From IMG/VR virus record IMGVR_UViG_3300035670_000198, positions 1-63,922 of that record: a stretch of DNA of 63,922 bases. The stretch is one strand, 5' to 3'. The notes under the pieces were generated by a model, which saw nothing but the letters and a program-made list of their open reading frames with translations, had not been told where the DNA came from and made no database searches. Source of the DNA: a virus. Within the stretch, counting starts at the first letter, position 1, and each line of letters opens with the position of its first letter. This document shows positions 26,201 through 35,096 of the stretch, one piece after another. The position numbers were made by a program, and so were the translations under genes.

Positions 26201-28854
26201 CCTTGCGGACCTTGTGGACCAACACTACCCCTATCGCCAGTTCTGCCAAATGAAACTAGAATTGCTTGATCGTTTACAAATGAACTTGAAGAACCAGTGA
26301 TGTGCGTTACATCAATCTCATAGTATCCAGTTAGATCAGTGAGATCATTGATGTTATAAAGTTCAAATGTACCAGCATTTGTCTTATCAAAGATTTTCAA
26401 ATAACCTTTGATTGTACTTGTACTATCATCAAATGCTGTCAAGAAGGTTAGAATATTTGAACCATCAGCATCAACGTTGTCAATATAAACTTTGGTTGTA
26501 AGTGTTGGAACAACATTATTGAACTTGAGTTTACCAACACCAGGGTCAGTACTTGTAACTTCATCATTGAATTCATAAGCAAAACTGATTCCACCATATG
26601 CGCCTTGCACACCTGATGGACCTGATGGACCCATTGGTCCTTGAGGACCTTGTGGTCCACGTGCACCAATCGCACCTTGTGGACCCTGTGGACCTTGTGG
26701 ACCAACTTCACCAGTAACACCTTGCGGACCTTGTGGTCCAGTTTCGCCTTGTGCTCCCTGCGGACCTTGTGGACCCTGTGGACCCTGTGGACCTTGAGGA
26801 CCTTGTGGACCAAACACGCCTTGTGGACCTTGTGGACCAACAATTAGACCAGCATCAACCCATTGTACAAGATCATCGTTATAGACATAAAGATGTCCAA
26901 TGCTTGTTACAACATAAGCGTCAGCATCATTTGCTGAGCCAGGAAGATCAGTAACATCAATTACTGTACCAAGTACATTGATGCCACCACCAGGAACACC
27001 CTGTGGACCTTGCGGACCTTCTGGACCCTGTGGACCTTGTGGTCCGAATACACCTTGAGGACCTTGTGGTCCTTGTGGTCCAACTACACCTTGTGGTCCT
27101 TGCGGACCATCAACACCTTGCGGACCTTGCGGACCTTGTGGACCAATGAATGGACCAGCATCAACCCAAACAGCTGGATGCGGACAATCGTCCCAAACAT
27201 ATAGATGACCGTCAGCGATTACAATATATGCATCGCCAGCAGTTTGGTCAGTAATTGAATTGATTAGAATTTCATAAGTTGGTACAGTGCCAACAAGACG
27301 AATGCCAGCGCCAGGAATACCTTGAGCACCACTTGGTCCTTGTGGACCTTGCGGACCAATTGCACCTTGAGCGCCACTTGGTCCTTGTGGACCTTGTGGT
27401 CCTGTGAAACCACGATCACCTTTGACGCCTTGTGGACCTTGCGGACCTGTTGGTCCACGTGAACCTTGTGGACCACGACGACCTGTTGTAGCAGTAACTT
27501 CCCAAGTCATACCGTTGTAAATGAATTCAACAGTAACGCCTCGGAGATCAAGTCTTACAATTTGATCGCTACCTTCAATGGTATTATCTAATGATTGGAT
27601 GAAGAGATTATTTGCGCCCCAATCATCACCGTCAGTAACTTGAACATAGCCACCAAGAACTGGAGTGTTTGGTAGTGTGATTGTGAATGGACCATTGACT
27701 GTTGTGTTAGCAACAATACGATCGCCATCAACTGCTGTGTAATCCAATGAGTGAACTGACCAGTGTTGTAGCGCACCGCTTGCACCTTGTGGACCTGTTG
27801 GACCAGCAACACCTTGCGGACCACGTGGACCAGCAACACCTTGAATACCTGATGGACCTGTTGGTCCCTGTGGACCAGATGGACCAGAAGCACCAACTAA
27901 ACCTTGCGGACCAGTAGGACCCTGTGGACCAGCAAAACCTCGAGGACCAGATGGACCTTGTGGACCAATGTCACCTTGCGCACCTTGAGGACCAGCAACG
28001 CCAGATGGACCTTGCGGACCAGCAACACCACGTGGACCCGTTGCACCAGATGGACCAGCCTCACCTTGTTCACCTTGCGCGCCCGACGGACCAGATGGAC
28101 CAGTAGGACCAACAGCACCAGTTGCGCCAGATGGACCTTGTGGACCACGCGCACCGCTTGGACCAGATGGACCTTGTGGACCTTCATCACCAACAGCACC
28201 AGATGGACCAATAGGACCTTGAGGACCTGCAGCACCAACCAAACCACGTGGACCTGAAGGACCTGATGGTCCAGCAAAACCTTGAAGACCTTGTGCACCT
28301 GATGGACCTTCTGGACCCTGTGGACCAGCAACACCTTGAGGACCTGATGGACCTTGAGGACCAGCAACACCACGTGGACCGCTTACGCCTTGCGGACCTT
28401 GTGGACCAGCATCACCCTTTACGCCTTGTGGACCAGAAGGACCTGATGGTCCAGATGGACCTTGCGCGCCAGCAACACCTTGTGGACCGCGAGCGCCTGC
28501 AGGACCACTTGGACCCTGTGGACCAATCTCGCCCTGAGCACCTTGTGGACCAGATGGTCCTGTGGGACCGCGACTACCAACAGGACCAGATGGACCAGAT
28601 GGACCAGAAGCACCGCGAGGACCAGAAGGACCAGAGACACCTTGTGGTCCTTGAGGACCAGCAGCACCTGAAGGACCTTGTGGACCGCCTGACGGACCTG
28701 TAGGACCGAGTCCACCTTGAGGACCTGATGGACCTTGTGGTCCTTGAGGACCAGCAGGACCACCTGCGCCGCGACCAGTTGAAACTTTTACAACTGGTTT
28801 TTGAGTTGAAACTTTGATTGTCTGGCCAATAGCCGTGCTGACATTCGCTGACAT
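23203..28854 (-). CDS. giant collagen-like tail fibre protein
   Basis: The 1883 residues are the largest product in the window. After about 28 residues, a long Gly-Pro-x tract runs to near 360. Then come a beta domain (about 361-455), more collagen tracts separated by two similar small domains (each ending near [12 protein letters not shown]), and a YGGISF module. A long region around 1000-1450 contains a [15 protein letters not shown] fibre motif and a LamG-like stretch, followed by a second module ([10 protein letters not shown]), more collagen, and a C-terminal 120-residue domain shared with the 402-aa fibre gene at 39652. It is expected to form a long trimeric rod and is probably a tail or head fibre contacting the host. 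Many Pro residues make it a possible substrate for the neighbouring oxygenases and glycosyltransferases. Confidence 0.9.
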   Translation of the reverse strand: MSANVSTAIGQTIKVSTQKPVVKVSTGRGAGGPAGPQGPQGPSGPQGGLGPTGPSGGPQGPSGAAGPQGPQGVSGPSGPRGASGPSGPSGPVGSRGPTGPSGPQGAQGEIGPQGPSGPAGARGPQGVAGAQGPSGPSGPSGPQGVKGDAGPQGPQGVSGPRGVAGPQGPSGPQGVAGPQGPEGPSGAQGLQGFAGPSGPSGPRGLVGAAGPQGPIGPSGAVGDEGPQGPSGPSGARGPQGPSGATGAVGPTGPSGPSGAQGEQGEAGPSGATGPRGVAGPQGPSGVAGPQGAQGDIGPQGPSGPRGFAGPQGPTGPQGLVGASGPSGPQGPTGPSGIQGVAGPRGPQGVAGPTGPQGASGALQHWSVHSLDYTAVDGDRIVANTTVNGPFTITLPNTPVLGGYVQVTDGDDWGANNLFIQSLDNTIEGSDQIVRLDLRGVTVEFIYNGMTWEVTATTGRRGPQGSRGPTGPQGPQGVKGDRGFTGPQGPQGPSGAQGAIGPQGPQGPSGAQGIPGAGIRLVGTVPTYEILINSITDQTAGDAYIVIADGHLYVWDDCPHPAVWVDAGPFIGPQGPQGPQGVDGPQGPQGVVGPQGPQGPQGVFGPQGPQGPEGPQGPQGVPGGGINVLGTVIDVTDLPGSANDADAYVVTSIGHLYVYNDDLVQWVDAGLIVGPQGPQGVFGPQGPQGPQGPQGPQGPQGAQGETGPQGPQGVTGEVGPQGPQGPQGAIGARGPQGPQGPMGPSGPSGVQGAYGGISFAYEFNDEVTSTDPGVGKLKFNNVVPTLTTKVYIDNVDADGSNILTFLTAFDDSTSTIKGYLKIFDKTNAGTFELYNINDLTDLTGYYEIDVTHITGSSSSFVNDQAILVSFGRTGDRGSVGPQGPQGVDGPQGPQGAEGPQGPQGPEGPQGPQGLFGPQGPQGVFGPQGPQGPQGLFGPQGPQGPEGPQGPQGVDGPQGPQGPQGPQGVEGPQGPQGPQGAIGSTGELGPQGPTGPVAGADKQIIYNSSMTAVGCTDLTFDSTARLFSTHNANVSSLNVASGANGGIRFPNDAFGGGSDTATIKLLNPLGGEATEMTFTMTNDADDRINFDVVSANGVMINRNTVWHAGNDGHLSTLDADLLDGQQLANVAPVGLEGQVSFLANTATYERENDYTLVKGYFIETNGELSAAQNTLTDYATIFNTWTRFSHDATENQPANSGELSAWSFDANTGVITSTTNSGTYLGFVSPESYSDYTLTAKLASTNADNDTIGILVGWYVDPDTGREYTLSALRDTGGTITGWEIWYNYLRSDAVKLVDGSANVTFTGGWSSYPDGVTIQATRTGNEFTFVTTQLGNTTLDAATTLTLDLDSNPILDKFKGESPYGFSVYSQASSTFTVLGFTSDTNDIFDIRNGDLYTLNNGSWIISGSRDIWTDIGIGRFVHNESTGKTYYVANSSAVIKVAVNSGPTGPSGPQGNTGPQGPQGVEGPQGPTGATGPQGPQGVVGPQGPQGPQGPKGETGNFGGASFYYKFDTDTDVENVANGYVVVENTNFSLANTMSISVIDRSDSNIASFIQTIDDSTSSIKGTIKITEEANSANFVFFSIIANHIDHNDHFDIPIAYNSGVTTQFADNANVVITFAVTGDKGDVGPQGPQGPQGPQGPQGVFGPQGPQGPSGVSNVPGPQGPQGVAGPQGPQGVAGPQGPAGSTGPQGPQGVTGPQGPQGVTGPQGPTGPIGGSNTQVFFNNNGSTGGSANLTFNLTRNVFTVGSSTLVANVSNNSVTMSGNLTATLKSSKDFMVVNTSTSTANTVDLSNANYFRHTLTGNTTFTFTNAPSSGTAQMFSLLLLNDGTGGRFPTFANTVYWAGGAIPPATTAANARDLWTFITYDGGTTYWGTLTMKDVR
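23705..28775 (-). repeat. Gly-Pro-x coding repeat tracts of the giant fibre
   Basis: Tracts of 9-bp units lie at about 23705-23980, 24355-24530, 25870-26235, 26600-26850, 26995-27150, 27315-27485 and 27780-28775. The N-terminal tract (27780-28775) uses many GPS, GPR and GVA triplets, while the later tracts are nearly uniform GPQ, suggesting different ages or expansion histories. Confidence 0.9.
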
Positions 28855-28855
28855 A

Positions 28856-29191
28856 TTACTGAGTTACCTGAGGGAGAACTGTAATGATTCCTTCGACGAT
28901 TCTTGTAGTTAGATTCGCAGTATCCTTTTGTTTCACATCAAATAAGTAACGTCCAGCCTTTATATTGGAAGTTGTAGCAGAATTCATGGTAAGAGTGACA
29001 TTGCCATTCGCTGAGTCTACTATCGTGACAGTCAAATTGGCTGTCACATTTGCTGAATAGTATGATTTACGAATTGACGACGTAAAAAGATAGCCTGTTA
29101 TATTTAGAGGGCTTCCGTCGTCTTGGGTCAGATCGAGGTTATAGGAGAGATCTGTTCCCTGGTCAAGATCTAATTCTACAAATTGCGCCAT
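28856..29191 (-). CDS. small beta-sandwich virion protein
   Basis: The 111 residues read as a single all-beta domain: [31 protein letters not shown], then [17 protein letters not shown] and [12 protein letters not shown]. This resembles the N-terminal domain of baseplate upper (BppU-like) proteins and small virion proteins that precede fibre genes in cyanophages. It may be an adapter for the giant fibre, whose ATG lies one base after this stop. It has a perfect TATAAATA promoter, so adapter and giant fibre share a late transcript. Confidence 0.75.
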   Translation of the reverse strand: MAQFVELDLDQGTDLSYNLDLTQDDGSPLNITGYLFTSSIRKSYYSANVTANLTVTIVDSANGNVTLTMNSATTSNIKAGRYLFDVKQKDTANLTTRIVEGIITVLPQVTQ

Positions 29192-29215
29192 TTAGGATTC
29201 CCCATTTTATTTTCT

Positions 29216-29223
29216 TATTTATA
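29216..29223 (-). promoter_or_regulatory. late promoter TATAAATA for the adapter and giant fibre genes
   Basis: This is an exact match to the T4 late consensus on the minus strand in the 57-bp gap upstream of 29191. GGATTCC (about 29194-29200) and GGAATCC (about 29230-29236) flank it as an inverted repeat. Confidence 0.8.
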
Positions 29224-29248
29224 AAACGAGGAATCCACTTCTGCAAGA

Positions 29249-30055
29249 TCAATCCCCTGTATATCTCTCCAATTTGAACTTTTTCTTGATCATATAATAC
29301 TTACGATACCAGTTCCCTTCGTAAAATTTCTTCGGCGATTTATGAGAATCTAATTGTTCAATAGTGCCTGGACCATAAGAAGCAGAAAAATCTTCAGTTG
29401 TTTTGATTGGGATAACTTGCAGCAATGGAGTTCCTGCTGGGATGGTAATATCTAATCTTCTTTTTGGGGAAAAGATCACATTTGCAGTCGTGAACTCTCT
29501 ATAATCTACAACTCCAGGATAGAGATATAGATCCTCAAGATATGGGCAGTGATAGAAAGCAGGAAGCAATAACGCAGAAACGTTTCTCTTTCCGTAGATT
29601 TTCCATGGACCTGGCATATTCCATGCAGTTGGTTTGATATCATCTTTGAATGTGAACAAACCATTTGTAACATCAGTAGCCATTGGAAATGGTTCTCTTA
29701 CTGGAAGTTCTGGTGGATGAATTTCCATTGGATTTGAGAATGGATGTGGTTTCGGTTTTGCTGCCTTATCGCCTGATGACGATCCATATCGAATCACAGT
29801 GCCTGCTTTATTTGATTTGATATGAATATCAATCCATGCTGTGATCAGATAACCCATGCGAGAGTAATCATGCATTCCAGGGCATCCTGGGAAATTATAA
29901 TTACCCTGTTCTTTTTCTTGAAACTCTTTGAAAAATGGTTTTACATCTTTCGCAAGAAGAATTGGGTAATGTGTATAGACCTGTCGACTCGAGTCAACAA
30001 ATTCTAGATCAGGAGTTTCTTTTGAAAAGAAATTGAATAACTTATTCATCTTCAT
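29249..30055 (-). CDS. conserved phage protein, paralogue of the next gene upstream
   Basis: The 268 residues align by eye with the 248-residue neighbour. Both have a GY/GF-x-I-x-x-x-x-D-I/L-H core (YLITAWIDIHI here), a segment ending in a hydrophobic LLLPAFYHCPYLEDLYLYPGVVD, and the closing motif IPAGTPLLQVIPIK. Family and function are not known to me. The protein is rich in aromatic and Pro residues, has no signal peptide, and looks like an all-beta enzyme or binding domain. It overlaps its paralogue by 14 bp and follows an oxygenase gene, so a role in the same modification pathway is possible but unproven. Confidence 0.65.
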   Translation of the reverse strand: MKMNKLFNFFSKETPDLEFVDSSRQVYTHYPILLAKDVKPFFKEFQEKEQGNYNFPGCPGMHDYSRMGYLITAWIDIHIKSNKAGTVIRYGSSSGDKAAKPKPHPFSNPMEIHPPELPVREPFPMATDVTNGLFTFKDDIKPTAWNMPGPWKIYGKRNVSALLLPAFYHCPYLEDLYLYPGVVDYREFTTANVIFSPKRRLDITIPAGTPLLQVIPIKTTEDFSASYGPGTIEQLDSHKSPKKFYEGNWYRKYYMIKKKFKLERYTGD

Positions 30056-30788
30056 GTTTTCTCTTTCTCAATTCCCAAGTATAATGATGAGTGCGTGTGT
30101 GCTGAGCCTTTTGAATCTTTTCAATGTGCTTCTTCTCAGCCATTGACATTGGACGAACTTTTGGTTTACGATTATTGAATGAACCACGCTTGACTGGAAT
30201 TGCCGTTACTAGTGGTGTTCCTGCAGGCAGACTTCCGTCAAAGTCAGGAACTAACCAAGCCGCAGGAAAATTCACTTCCTTTGGATATGCATCAGTATCA
30301 ACATATCCAGCAAGGCATCGGAAAGGTTGATCAAAATGATTCATTGGCGGGATAAACAAGGTTGACCAACCTGGCTTTGTTTTGATTACCCAACGATTGA
30401 TAAACTTGACAGGATTGCCATGCTTGAATCCCAGCGCAGCCTTACCACCAACCTGACCTGCGTCGTGGAACTCAGCAACCGTAAGTCCTGGAGGATTTAT
30501 AATCTCAATTTGTGTACAGTTGTGATTTGTTGCAACATGAAGATCGCCAGCAAGTGGAATTGTAAACCCAAGAGACATAGCGTCGAGCATCGGTAAACAC
30601 TTCTTTGCTGTCATAGTTGGATTGCCAAAAACATCTCGTTTACCAGGATCAAATGTTGGCGCAAGGTCTTTGAACCATTTCGGAAGATATTTTACAGCAG
30701 GGCGAGGTTCTGGAATTACACCATCGAAATCTGGATGACAATAAAATTCCATTACATCATTGCCCCAAAACTTGAGCAAATTTTTCAT
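30042..30788 (-). CDS. conserved phage protein of unknown function, paralogue of 29249-30055
   Basis: The 248 residues include EFYCHPDFDGVIPEPRPAVKYLPKWF at the start, KKCLPMLDAMSLGFTIPLAGDLHVATNH, GWSTLFIPPMNHFDQPFRCLAGYVDTD and LPAGTPLVTAIPVKRG, then a basic His-rich tail (HTRTHHYTWELRKRKHEDE). I have seen similar small proteins in marine T4-like phages without assigned function. It begins one base after the oxygenase stop and is followed by its paralogue, forming a three-gene unit behind the CTAAATA promoter at 31430. Confidence 0.68.
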   Translation of the reverse strand: MKNLLKFWGNDVMEFYCHPDFDGVIPEPRPAVKYLPKWFKDLAPTFDPGKRDVFGNPTMTAKKCLPMLDAMSLGFTIPLAGDLHVATNHNCTQIEIINPPGLTVAEFHDAGQVGGKAALGFKHGNPVKFINRWVIKTKPGWSTLFIPPMNHFDQPFRCLAGYVDTDAYPKEVNFPAAWLVPDFDGSLPAGTPLVTAIPVKRGSFNNRKPKVRPMSMAEKKHIEKIQKAQHTRTHHYTWELRKRKHEDE

Positions 30789-30789
30789 A

Positions 30790-31392
30790 TCAATGAGTCC
30801 TCTCGCCCATAACCCAGCATACTAACGATTTACGAACACCAGAGGTGACAGGCGCAACACGATGTGGCATAAATGAAGAGAAGAAAATAACTTCACCACG
30901 TTTTGGTTTTAGGACTAGTGGTTCGTTGACTCTGCCATGTGGAACTAATTGAAACTCACCACCGCCATAATCATCTGGATCAGTGAGCATGATACTAGCA
31001 CTAATTTTACGAATGTAATTGGTACTGCCAATGTCCATGTCCATGTGCCAATCATAATGTTGTTTTGTTCTGGCTTTATAGACGGTATACTGAAAATTAT
31101 CGAAACCGTCAATATTATACATGAAGTGGTCGTAATTTACTTGAGAAAGCAAACCACCAAATTTTTGAAAAATCCAGTCTGAGTTTTGATCGTGCATAAG
31201 CCACATGATATCACTATCGCGCGCTTTTTTATTCACGGATCCTGTGCTTGTGGTGCCACCGATCTGACCTCGTTGAAACTTTTGTAAGTCTTCAAGATCA
31301 ATAATCTTGTCGCATTCTTCGTCGGTGAATATTTGGTTTGTGATGCAATACTGATCTAGTTTTTTTGCATACCTTTGCACTTTGAATGGCAT
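30790..31392 (-). CDS. 2-oxoglutarate/Fe(II) oxygenase, prolyl-hydroxylase-like
   Basis: The 200 residues form a complete oxygenase of the prolyl-4-hydroxylase/PiuC-like type. The iron ligands are His116 and Asp118 in YDWHMDMD and His177 in FMPHRVAPVTSG, and Arg187 in GVRKSL would hold 2-oxoglutarate. ISASIMLTDPDDYGGGEFQL is the characteristic core strand. GGAG precedes the ATG, and a CTAAATA promoter overlaps the stop of the Tyr-Asn repeat fibre before it. The substrate is unknown; candidates are Pro or Asn in the adjacent fibres. Such oxygenases are frequent in cyanophages, where other roles are also proposed. Confidence 0.92.
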   Translation of the reverse strand: MPFKVQRYAKKLDQYCITNQIFTDEECDKIIDLEDLQKFQRGQIGGTTSTGSVNKKARDSDIMWLMHDQNSDWIFQKFGGLLSQVNYDHFMYNIDGFDNFQYTVYKARTKQHYDWHMDMDIGSTNYIRKISASIMLTDPDDYGGGEFQLVPHGRVNEPLVLKPKRGEVIFFSSFMPHRVAPVTSGVRKSLVCWVMGERTH

Positions 31393-31429
31393 AACAACTC
31401 CACATTTTGCAGAATAAACAATTATACTA

Positions 31430-31436
31430 TATTTAG
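31430..31436 (-). promoter_or_regulatory. late promoter CTAAATA for the oxygenase unit
   Basis: CTAAATA on the minus strand contains the TAA stop of the 884-aa fibre and lies 37 bp before the oxygenase ATG. Confidence 0.75.
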
Positions 31437-34087
31437 TCGATCTTTACAACTATTTGACCGCCTGTAGGTACAACTACTGGGTAGTTGGCAGAGTCAGGAT
31501 ACACATATGTATCTACTGGTGTTGGTGGAACATATGGTGCTGGTTCTCCAGCATTGTATCCTGCAATATTTCCTGGAGCATTATAGTTTGCGCTTGCGCC
31601 AGCACCACCTGGGAAATAAACACCAAGAACATTTGTTGGGCTTCCTGCTGTACCAAGAATTGGTGGGTTATACGTTGCAGGATTGCCAGCATTATATGAT
31701 GCGGCTGTATTACCTGAATAAGTTGCTACGTTTCTTGGATTATAAGTTGCAGGATTACCAGCATTGTATGAAGCAATATTATTGCCAGTAAATGTTGCAG
31801 GTGAAGGTGGATTATAACTTGCTGGATTGCCAGCGTTGTAATTAGCAAGATTGTTGCCAGTATAAGTTGCAGGATTTCCAGCATTGTATGAAGCAGCGCT
31901 GCCAGCATTATAATTGGCAAGAGTGTTTCCTGAATAAGAAGCAATGCTTCCAGGATTGTAAGATGCGACATTTCCTGCGTTATATCCAGAAACATTGTTG
32001 CCAGTATAACTTGCAGCAGAGCCAGCATTATACACAGCAGACCCAGGATTATATGCTGCTATGTTTCTTGGATTATACGTCGCTGTTGTGCCAGCGTTGT
32101 AGTTAGCGTTGTTGCCAACATAACCAGAAATATTTGTTGGATTATATGATGCTGGTGATCCAGAATTATAATTTGCTGATCCAGGATTATAACCAGAAAC
32201 GTTTCTTGGATTATATGAAGCAACAGTTCCAGGATTATAGTTTGCACTATTGCCAGAATATCCAGAAACATTGTTGCCAGTATAAGAAGCAGGTGAACCT
32301 GTGTTGTAATTAGCAGAACCTGGATTATAATTTGCTACTGTCGGTGGATTGTATGAAGCAACAGTTCCAGGATTATAGTTAGCAGATCCAGGATTATAGT
32401 TTGCTACTGTTGGTGGGTTGTAACTTGCTGGAGTTCCAGCATTGTAATTCGCTGATCCTGGATTATAGCTGGCAACATTTCTTGGATTATAAGTTGCAAC
32501 TGTTCCAGCGTTATAGTTTGCTGTACCTGGATTGTAATTCGCAATAGTTCTTGGATTATAAGTTGCTACAGTACCAGCATTATAGTTCGCAGTTCCTGTG
32601 TTATAATTTGCCACTGTTGGTGGGTTATATGACGCTGGGTTTCCAGGATTATAATTTGCTACACCTGGATTGTATCCGCCAGTCGCGTTTCCAGGTGATC
32701 CTGGAATTGATGAGTAATAAATGTAGACATACAAATTGATTGCTTCGTGCGGACCTGCTGCTGGATTACCATATGCATCGGTTGGGGCTGGAGCTGGTCC
32801 TGATCCAGATTGCGGATAATATTGAAATCCAATTTGAACAGGATCTTCATAGAAGAAATAATCAAATCCAAAATCATGAACATAGAATGTTCCAAACCAG
32901 TTTGTTGCTGTCGGTGGATTATATACTTGAGTGTTGCTAGAATAGCCAGCAATGTTTCTTGTATTATAAGTTGCGGGATTTCCAGGAGTAAAGTTGGCGT
33001 TGTTACCAGAATATCCAGCAACGTTTCTTGGATTATAAGTCGCCGCCGTTCCAGGATTATAGTTTGCTGTGTTACCAGAATACCCAGCAACGTTTCTTGG
33101 ATTATATGTTGCTGCAGTGCCAGGATTGTAATTTGCAGTATTTCCTGAGTATCCTGCTACGTTGCGAGGATTATATGATGCTGGATTGCCTGGAGTGAAG
33201 TTGGCATTGTTACCAGAATATCCAGCAACGTTACGAGGATTATATGTTGCAGCGTTTCCTGGAGTAAAGTTGGCGTTGTTACCAGAATATCCAGAAACAT
33301 TTGTAGGATTATAACTTGCTGGAGAACCAGTATTGTAGTTAGCCGAGCCAGGATTATAACCAGAAACGTTTCGCGGATTATATGATGCTACATTGCCCGC
33401 ATTATAATTTGCACTATTCCCAGAATATCCAGCAATATTGTTGCCAGTATAAGATGCTGGAGAACCTGTGTTATATGTCGCGCTTCCCGCGTTATATCCT
33501 GCTACGTTTCTTGGATTGTAAGTAGCAGGAGTGCCAGCATTATAGTTGGCATTGTTGCCAGTAAATCCAGAAACGTTTGTCGGATTATATGATGCGATGT
33601 TACCAGTGTTATAACCAGCAACGTTGCGAGGATTGTAACTGGCAATATTATTGCCAGAATAAGACGCTGCGCTTCCTGAGTTATAATTTGCATTGTTGCC
33701 ACTATATGAGGCGACATTGTTGCCAGAATAGGAAGCAGGATTCCCAGAATTATAGTTGGCATTGTTGCCAGTATAAGATGCTGGGACTGGCGGATTGTAA
33801 CTTGCTGGGTTGCCAGCGTTATAGGTCGCAGCATTATTGCCAGAATAAGATGCCGTGGTTCCAGCGTTATATGTTGCAGGGCTACCTGAATTGTAGGTTG
33901 CTGCGCTGTTTCCTGTATATGTGGCTGGTGTTCCTGGAGTTGCGTTAGTACCTGTGCCTGCGCGTCCAGAGACTGAAGCATTGAATCGACCGTATGGGAT
34001 CGTTATGCTGGATGTATTATTGAAAGTGGTTGTGTTTCGAAATGCCGAACCGATCCAGCTTTTCAACAGGTCTGTGTGTATGGGCAT
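31433..34087 (-). CDS. Tyr-Asn repeat fibre protein (complete architecture)
   Basis: The 884 residues have four parts. An N-terminal anchor of about 50 residues ends in IPYGRFNASVSGRAGTG. A very long array of 7-8-residue units follows, with consensus Y-N-(P/A/T)-G-(N/S/T)-x-A, for example YNPGTVAS and YSGNNAN. A non-repetitive island lies near residues 391-465 (WFGTFYV, DPVQIGFQYYP, NPAAGPHEAI). The C-terminal cap contains LGVYFPGG and ends VPTGGQIVVKID. Almost no charged residues occur in the array apart from the Arg of YNPRNVA units. The regular Tyr spacing suggests a stacked beta-solenoid or amyloid-like rod, and I know no named family for it. Tandem CTAAATA/GTAAATA promoters precede it and an oxygenase gene follows it. 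A virion fibre role is inferred from the neighbours. Confidence 0.8.
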   Translation of the reverse strand: MPIHTDLLKSWIGSAFRNTTTFNNTSSITIPYGRFNASVSGRAGTGTNATPGTPATYTGNSAATYNSGSPATYNAGTTASYSGNNAATYNAGNPASYNPPVPASYTGNNANYNSGNPASYSGNNVASYSGNNANYNSGSAASYSGNNIASYNPRNVAGYNTGNIASYNPTNVSGFTGNNANYNAGTPATYNPRNVAGYNAGSATYNTGSPASYTGNNIAGYSGNSANYNAGNVASYNPRNVSGYNPGSANYNTGSPASYNPTNVSGYSGNNANFTPGNAATYNPRNVAGYSGNNANFTPGNPASYNPRNVAGYSGNTANYNPGTAATYNPRNVAGYSGNTANYNPGTAATYNPRNVAGYSGNNANFTPGNPATYNTRNIAGYSSNTQVYNPPTATNWFGTFYVHDFGFDYFFYEDPVQIGFQYYPQSGSGPAPAPTDAYGNPAAGPHEAINLYVYIYYSSIPGSPGNATGGYNPGVANYNPGNPASYNPPTVANYNTGTANYNAGTVATYNPRTIANYNPGTANYNAGTVATYNPRNVASYNPGSANYNAGTPASYNPPTVANYNPGSANYNPGTVASYNPPTVANYNPGSANYNTGSPASYTGNNVSGYSGNSANYNPGTVASYNPRNVSGYNPGSANYNSGSPASYNPTNISGYVGNNANYNAGTTATYNPRNIAAYNPGSAVYNAGSAASYTGNNVSGYNAGNVASYNPGSIASYSGNTLANYNAGSAASYNAGNPATYTGNNLANYNAGNPASYNPPSPATFTGNNIASYNAGNPATYNPRNVATYSGNTAASYNAGNPATYNPPILGTAGSPTNVLGVYFPGGAGASANYNAPGNIAGYNAGEPAPYVPPTPVDTYVYPDSANYPVVVPTGGQIVVKID
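31545..33960 (-). repeat. Tyr-Asn 21-24 bp coding repeats of the 884-aa protein
   Basis: Roughly a hundred units of 21 or 24 bp encode the YNxGNxA-type peptide. The array is broken once, at about 32685-32915. Subfamilies (YNPRNVA, YSGNNAN, YNPGSAN, YNAGNPA) alternate in higher-order blocks of 3-4 units, pointing to block duplication. Confidence 0.9.
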
Positions 34088-34115
34088 CTATACCAAAATC
34101 CATTGCTAGTTTGGA

Positions 34116-34129
34116 TATTTAGTATTTAC
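34116..34129 (-). promoter_or_regulatory. tandem late promoter words GTAAATA-CTAAATA before the 884-aa fibre
   Basis: Two adjacent words on the minus strand (GTAAATA at 34123-34129, CTAAATA at 34116-34122) lie between the GlcNAc-transferase-like gene and the fibre ATG at 34087. Confidence 0.7.
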
Positions 34130-34133
34130 CGAA

Positions 34134-35096
34134 TCAATCGTATCGATCAGGAATTTCCCAGTCATTGACCACATCTGGAGGGAGAAGAATACTCCTCGAG
34201 ATGGCTCTATTTTCCAGTTTTCGATTGATATAATCGACGCCAGAATACTTACGATATTCTTCGAAGAACTCGTCGCTGAAACTATCCAAGAAATTGCGAA
34301 ATTCTTTTCTAGATTTTTCTCGATTTCTATTGAGTTGTTCGTGCGAGACAACCTGATTCACATCTTGTTTAGTGATATATCGGTGTGTATCTGTCAAGTG
34401 ATAGCAATGAATTCTTCTTGGAGCGCAAAGTTTATATCCAGCCGCAAATGAAGCCAGCGTCATATATTGTTCTTCGCCCTCAAAGAAAATGCGAGGATTC
34501 ATCCCAACGTTTCTCAACCAATCACTATGTGTGAAGAAGTTTCCAGCAAATAAGTGAATGGTTGGGTGTAGATGATCTTGTGTCGCTTCTCGAAACTCTC
34601 CGTGAGCGCCAAGAATATAATTCTCATGGAAAGACCAATATCCTGCTTTGACAGTAATATTGCCATGACGATCAAGGAATGGCGTTCCATCCTCTTGCAT
34701 TCTAAATGAACCACAATTCGCGTCAATGATGATTCGATCAGTTTGATGCTGTTGCATTCCAAGTTTGAAATCATTGATCAAATAGCGATCCCAATTCTTA
34801 TCAAAAAGCATATGAGAGTCTACTTGATAGTAGAACTCTTCATCATCGAGTTGAATCGAATTTAGATGTCTTGCCCAACCAACGCCATCTGAGAATTTGG
34901 CATCAATTCTTTTATATCGAACATTTTTATTTTGAGCAAGATCTGGATATTTGGCTTCTAGGCTATCAGCATAGTCAGTTTGTTCAAAGACGCCATAAGT
35001 TATTTTTGTCAGTTGAGATTGCATCTCCATCATATTGCGTAGAGTTTGGTGGAGAAGCGGATCTCTATATGAGACGATACTGACAAAAATTTTCAT
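34134..35096 (-). CDS. glycosyltransferase of the Skp1-hydroxyproline GlcNAc-transferase type
   Basis: From the ATG at 35096 the protein has 320 residues. The start is chosen because GAGGGG lies 6 bases upstream and the ATG overlaps the previous stop (TAATG); the upstream TTG is not needed. It matches the GlcNAc family (PF11397) pattern: KIFVSIVSYRDPLLHQTLRNM at the N-terminus, GVFEQTD, then GVGWARHLN and EEFYYQVDSHMLFDKNWD with the DSH motif at 93-95 in place of DxD, and FFEGEEQYMTLASFAAGYKL further on. The eukaryotic founder adds GlcNAc to a hydroxyproline made by a prolyl hydroxylase. Here the gene is coupled to an oxygenase homologue and flanked by repeat fibres. Donor and acceptor are inferred from family only. 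Confidence 0.85.
   Translation of the reverse strand: MKIFVSIVSYRDPLLHQTLRNMMEMQSQLTKITYGVFEQTDYADSLEAKYPDLAQNKNVRYKRIDAKFSDGVGWARHLNSIQLDDEEFYYQVDSHMLFDKNWDRYLINDFKLGMQQHQTDRIIIDANCGSFRMQEDGTPFLDRHGNITVKAGYWSFHENYILGAHGEFREATQDHLHPTIHLFAGNFFTHSDWLRNVGMNPRIFFEGEEQYMTLASFAAGYKLCAPRRIHCYHLTDTHRYITKQDVNQVVSHEQLNRNREKSRKEFRNFLDSFSDEFFEEYRKYSGVDYINRKLENRAISRSILLPPDVVNDWEIPDRYD

Noticed and set aside
23705-28775. CRISPR-like or satellite DNA appearance of the short direct repeats
   Set aside because: The units are contiguous in-frame Gly-Pro-x codons without spacers and lie inside intact ORFs.
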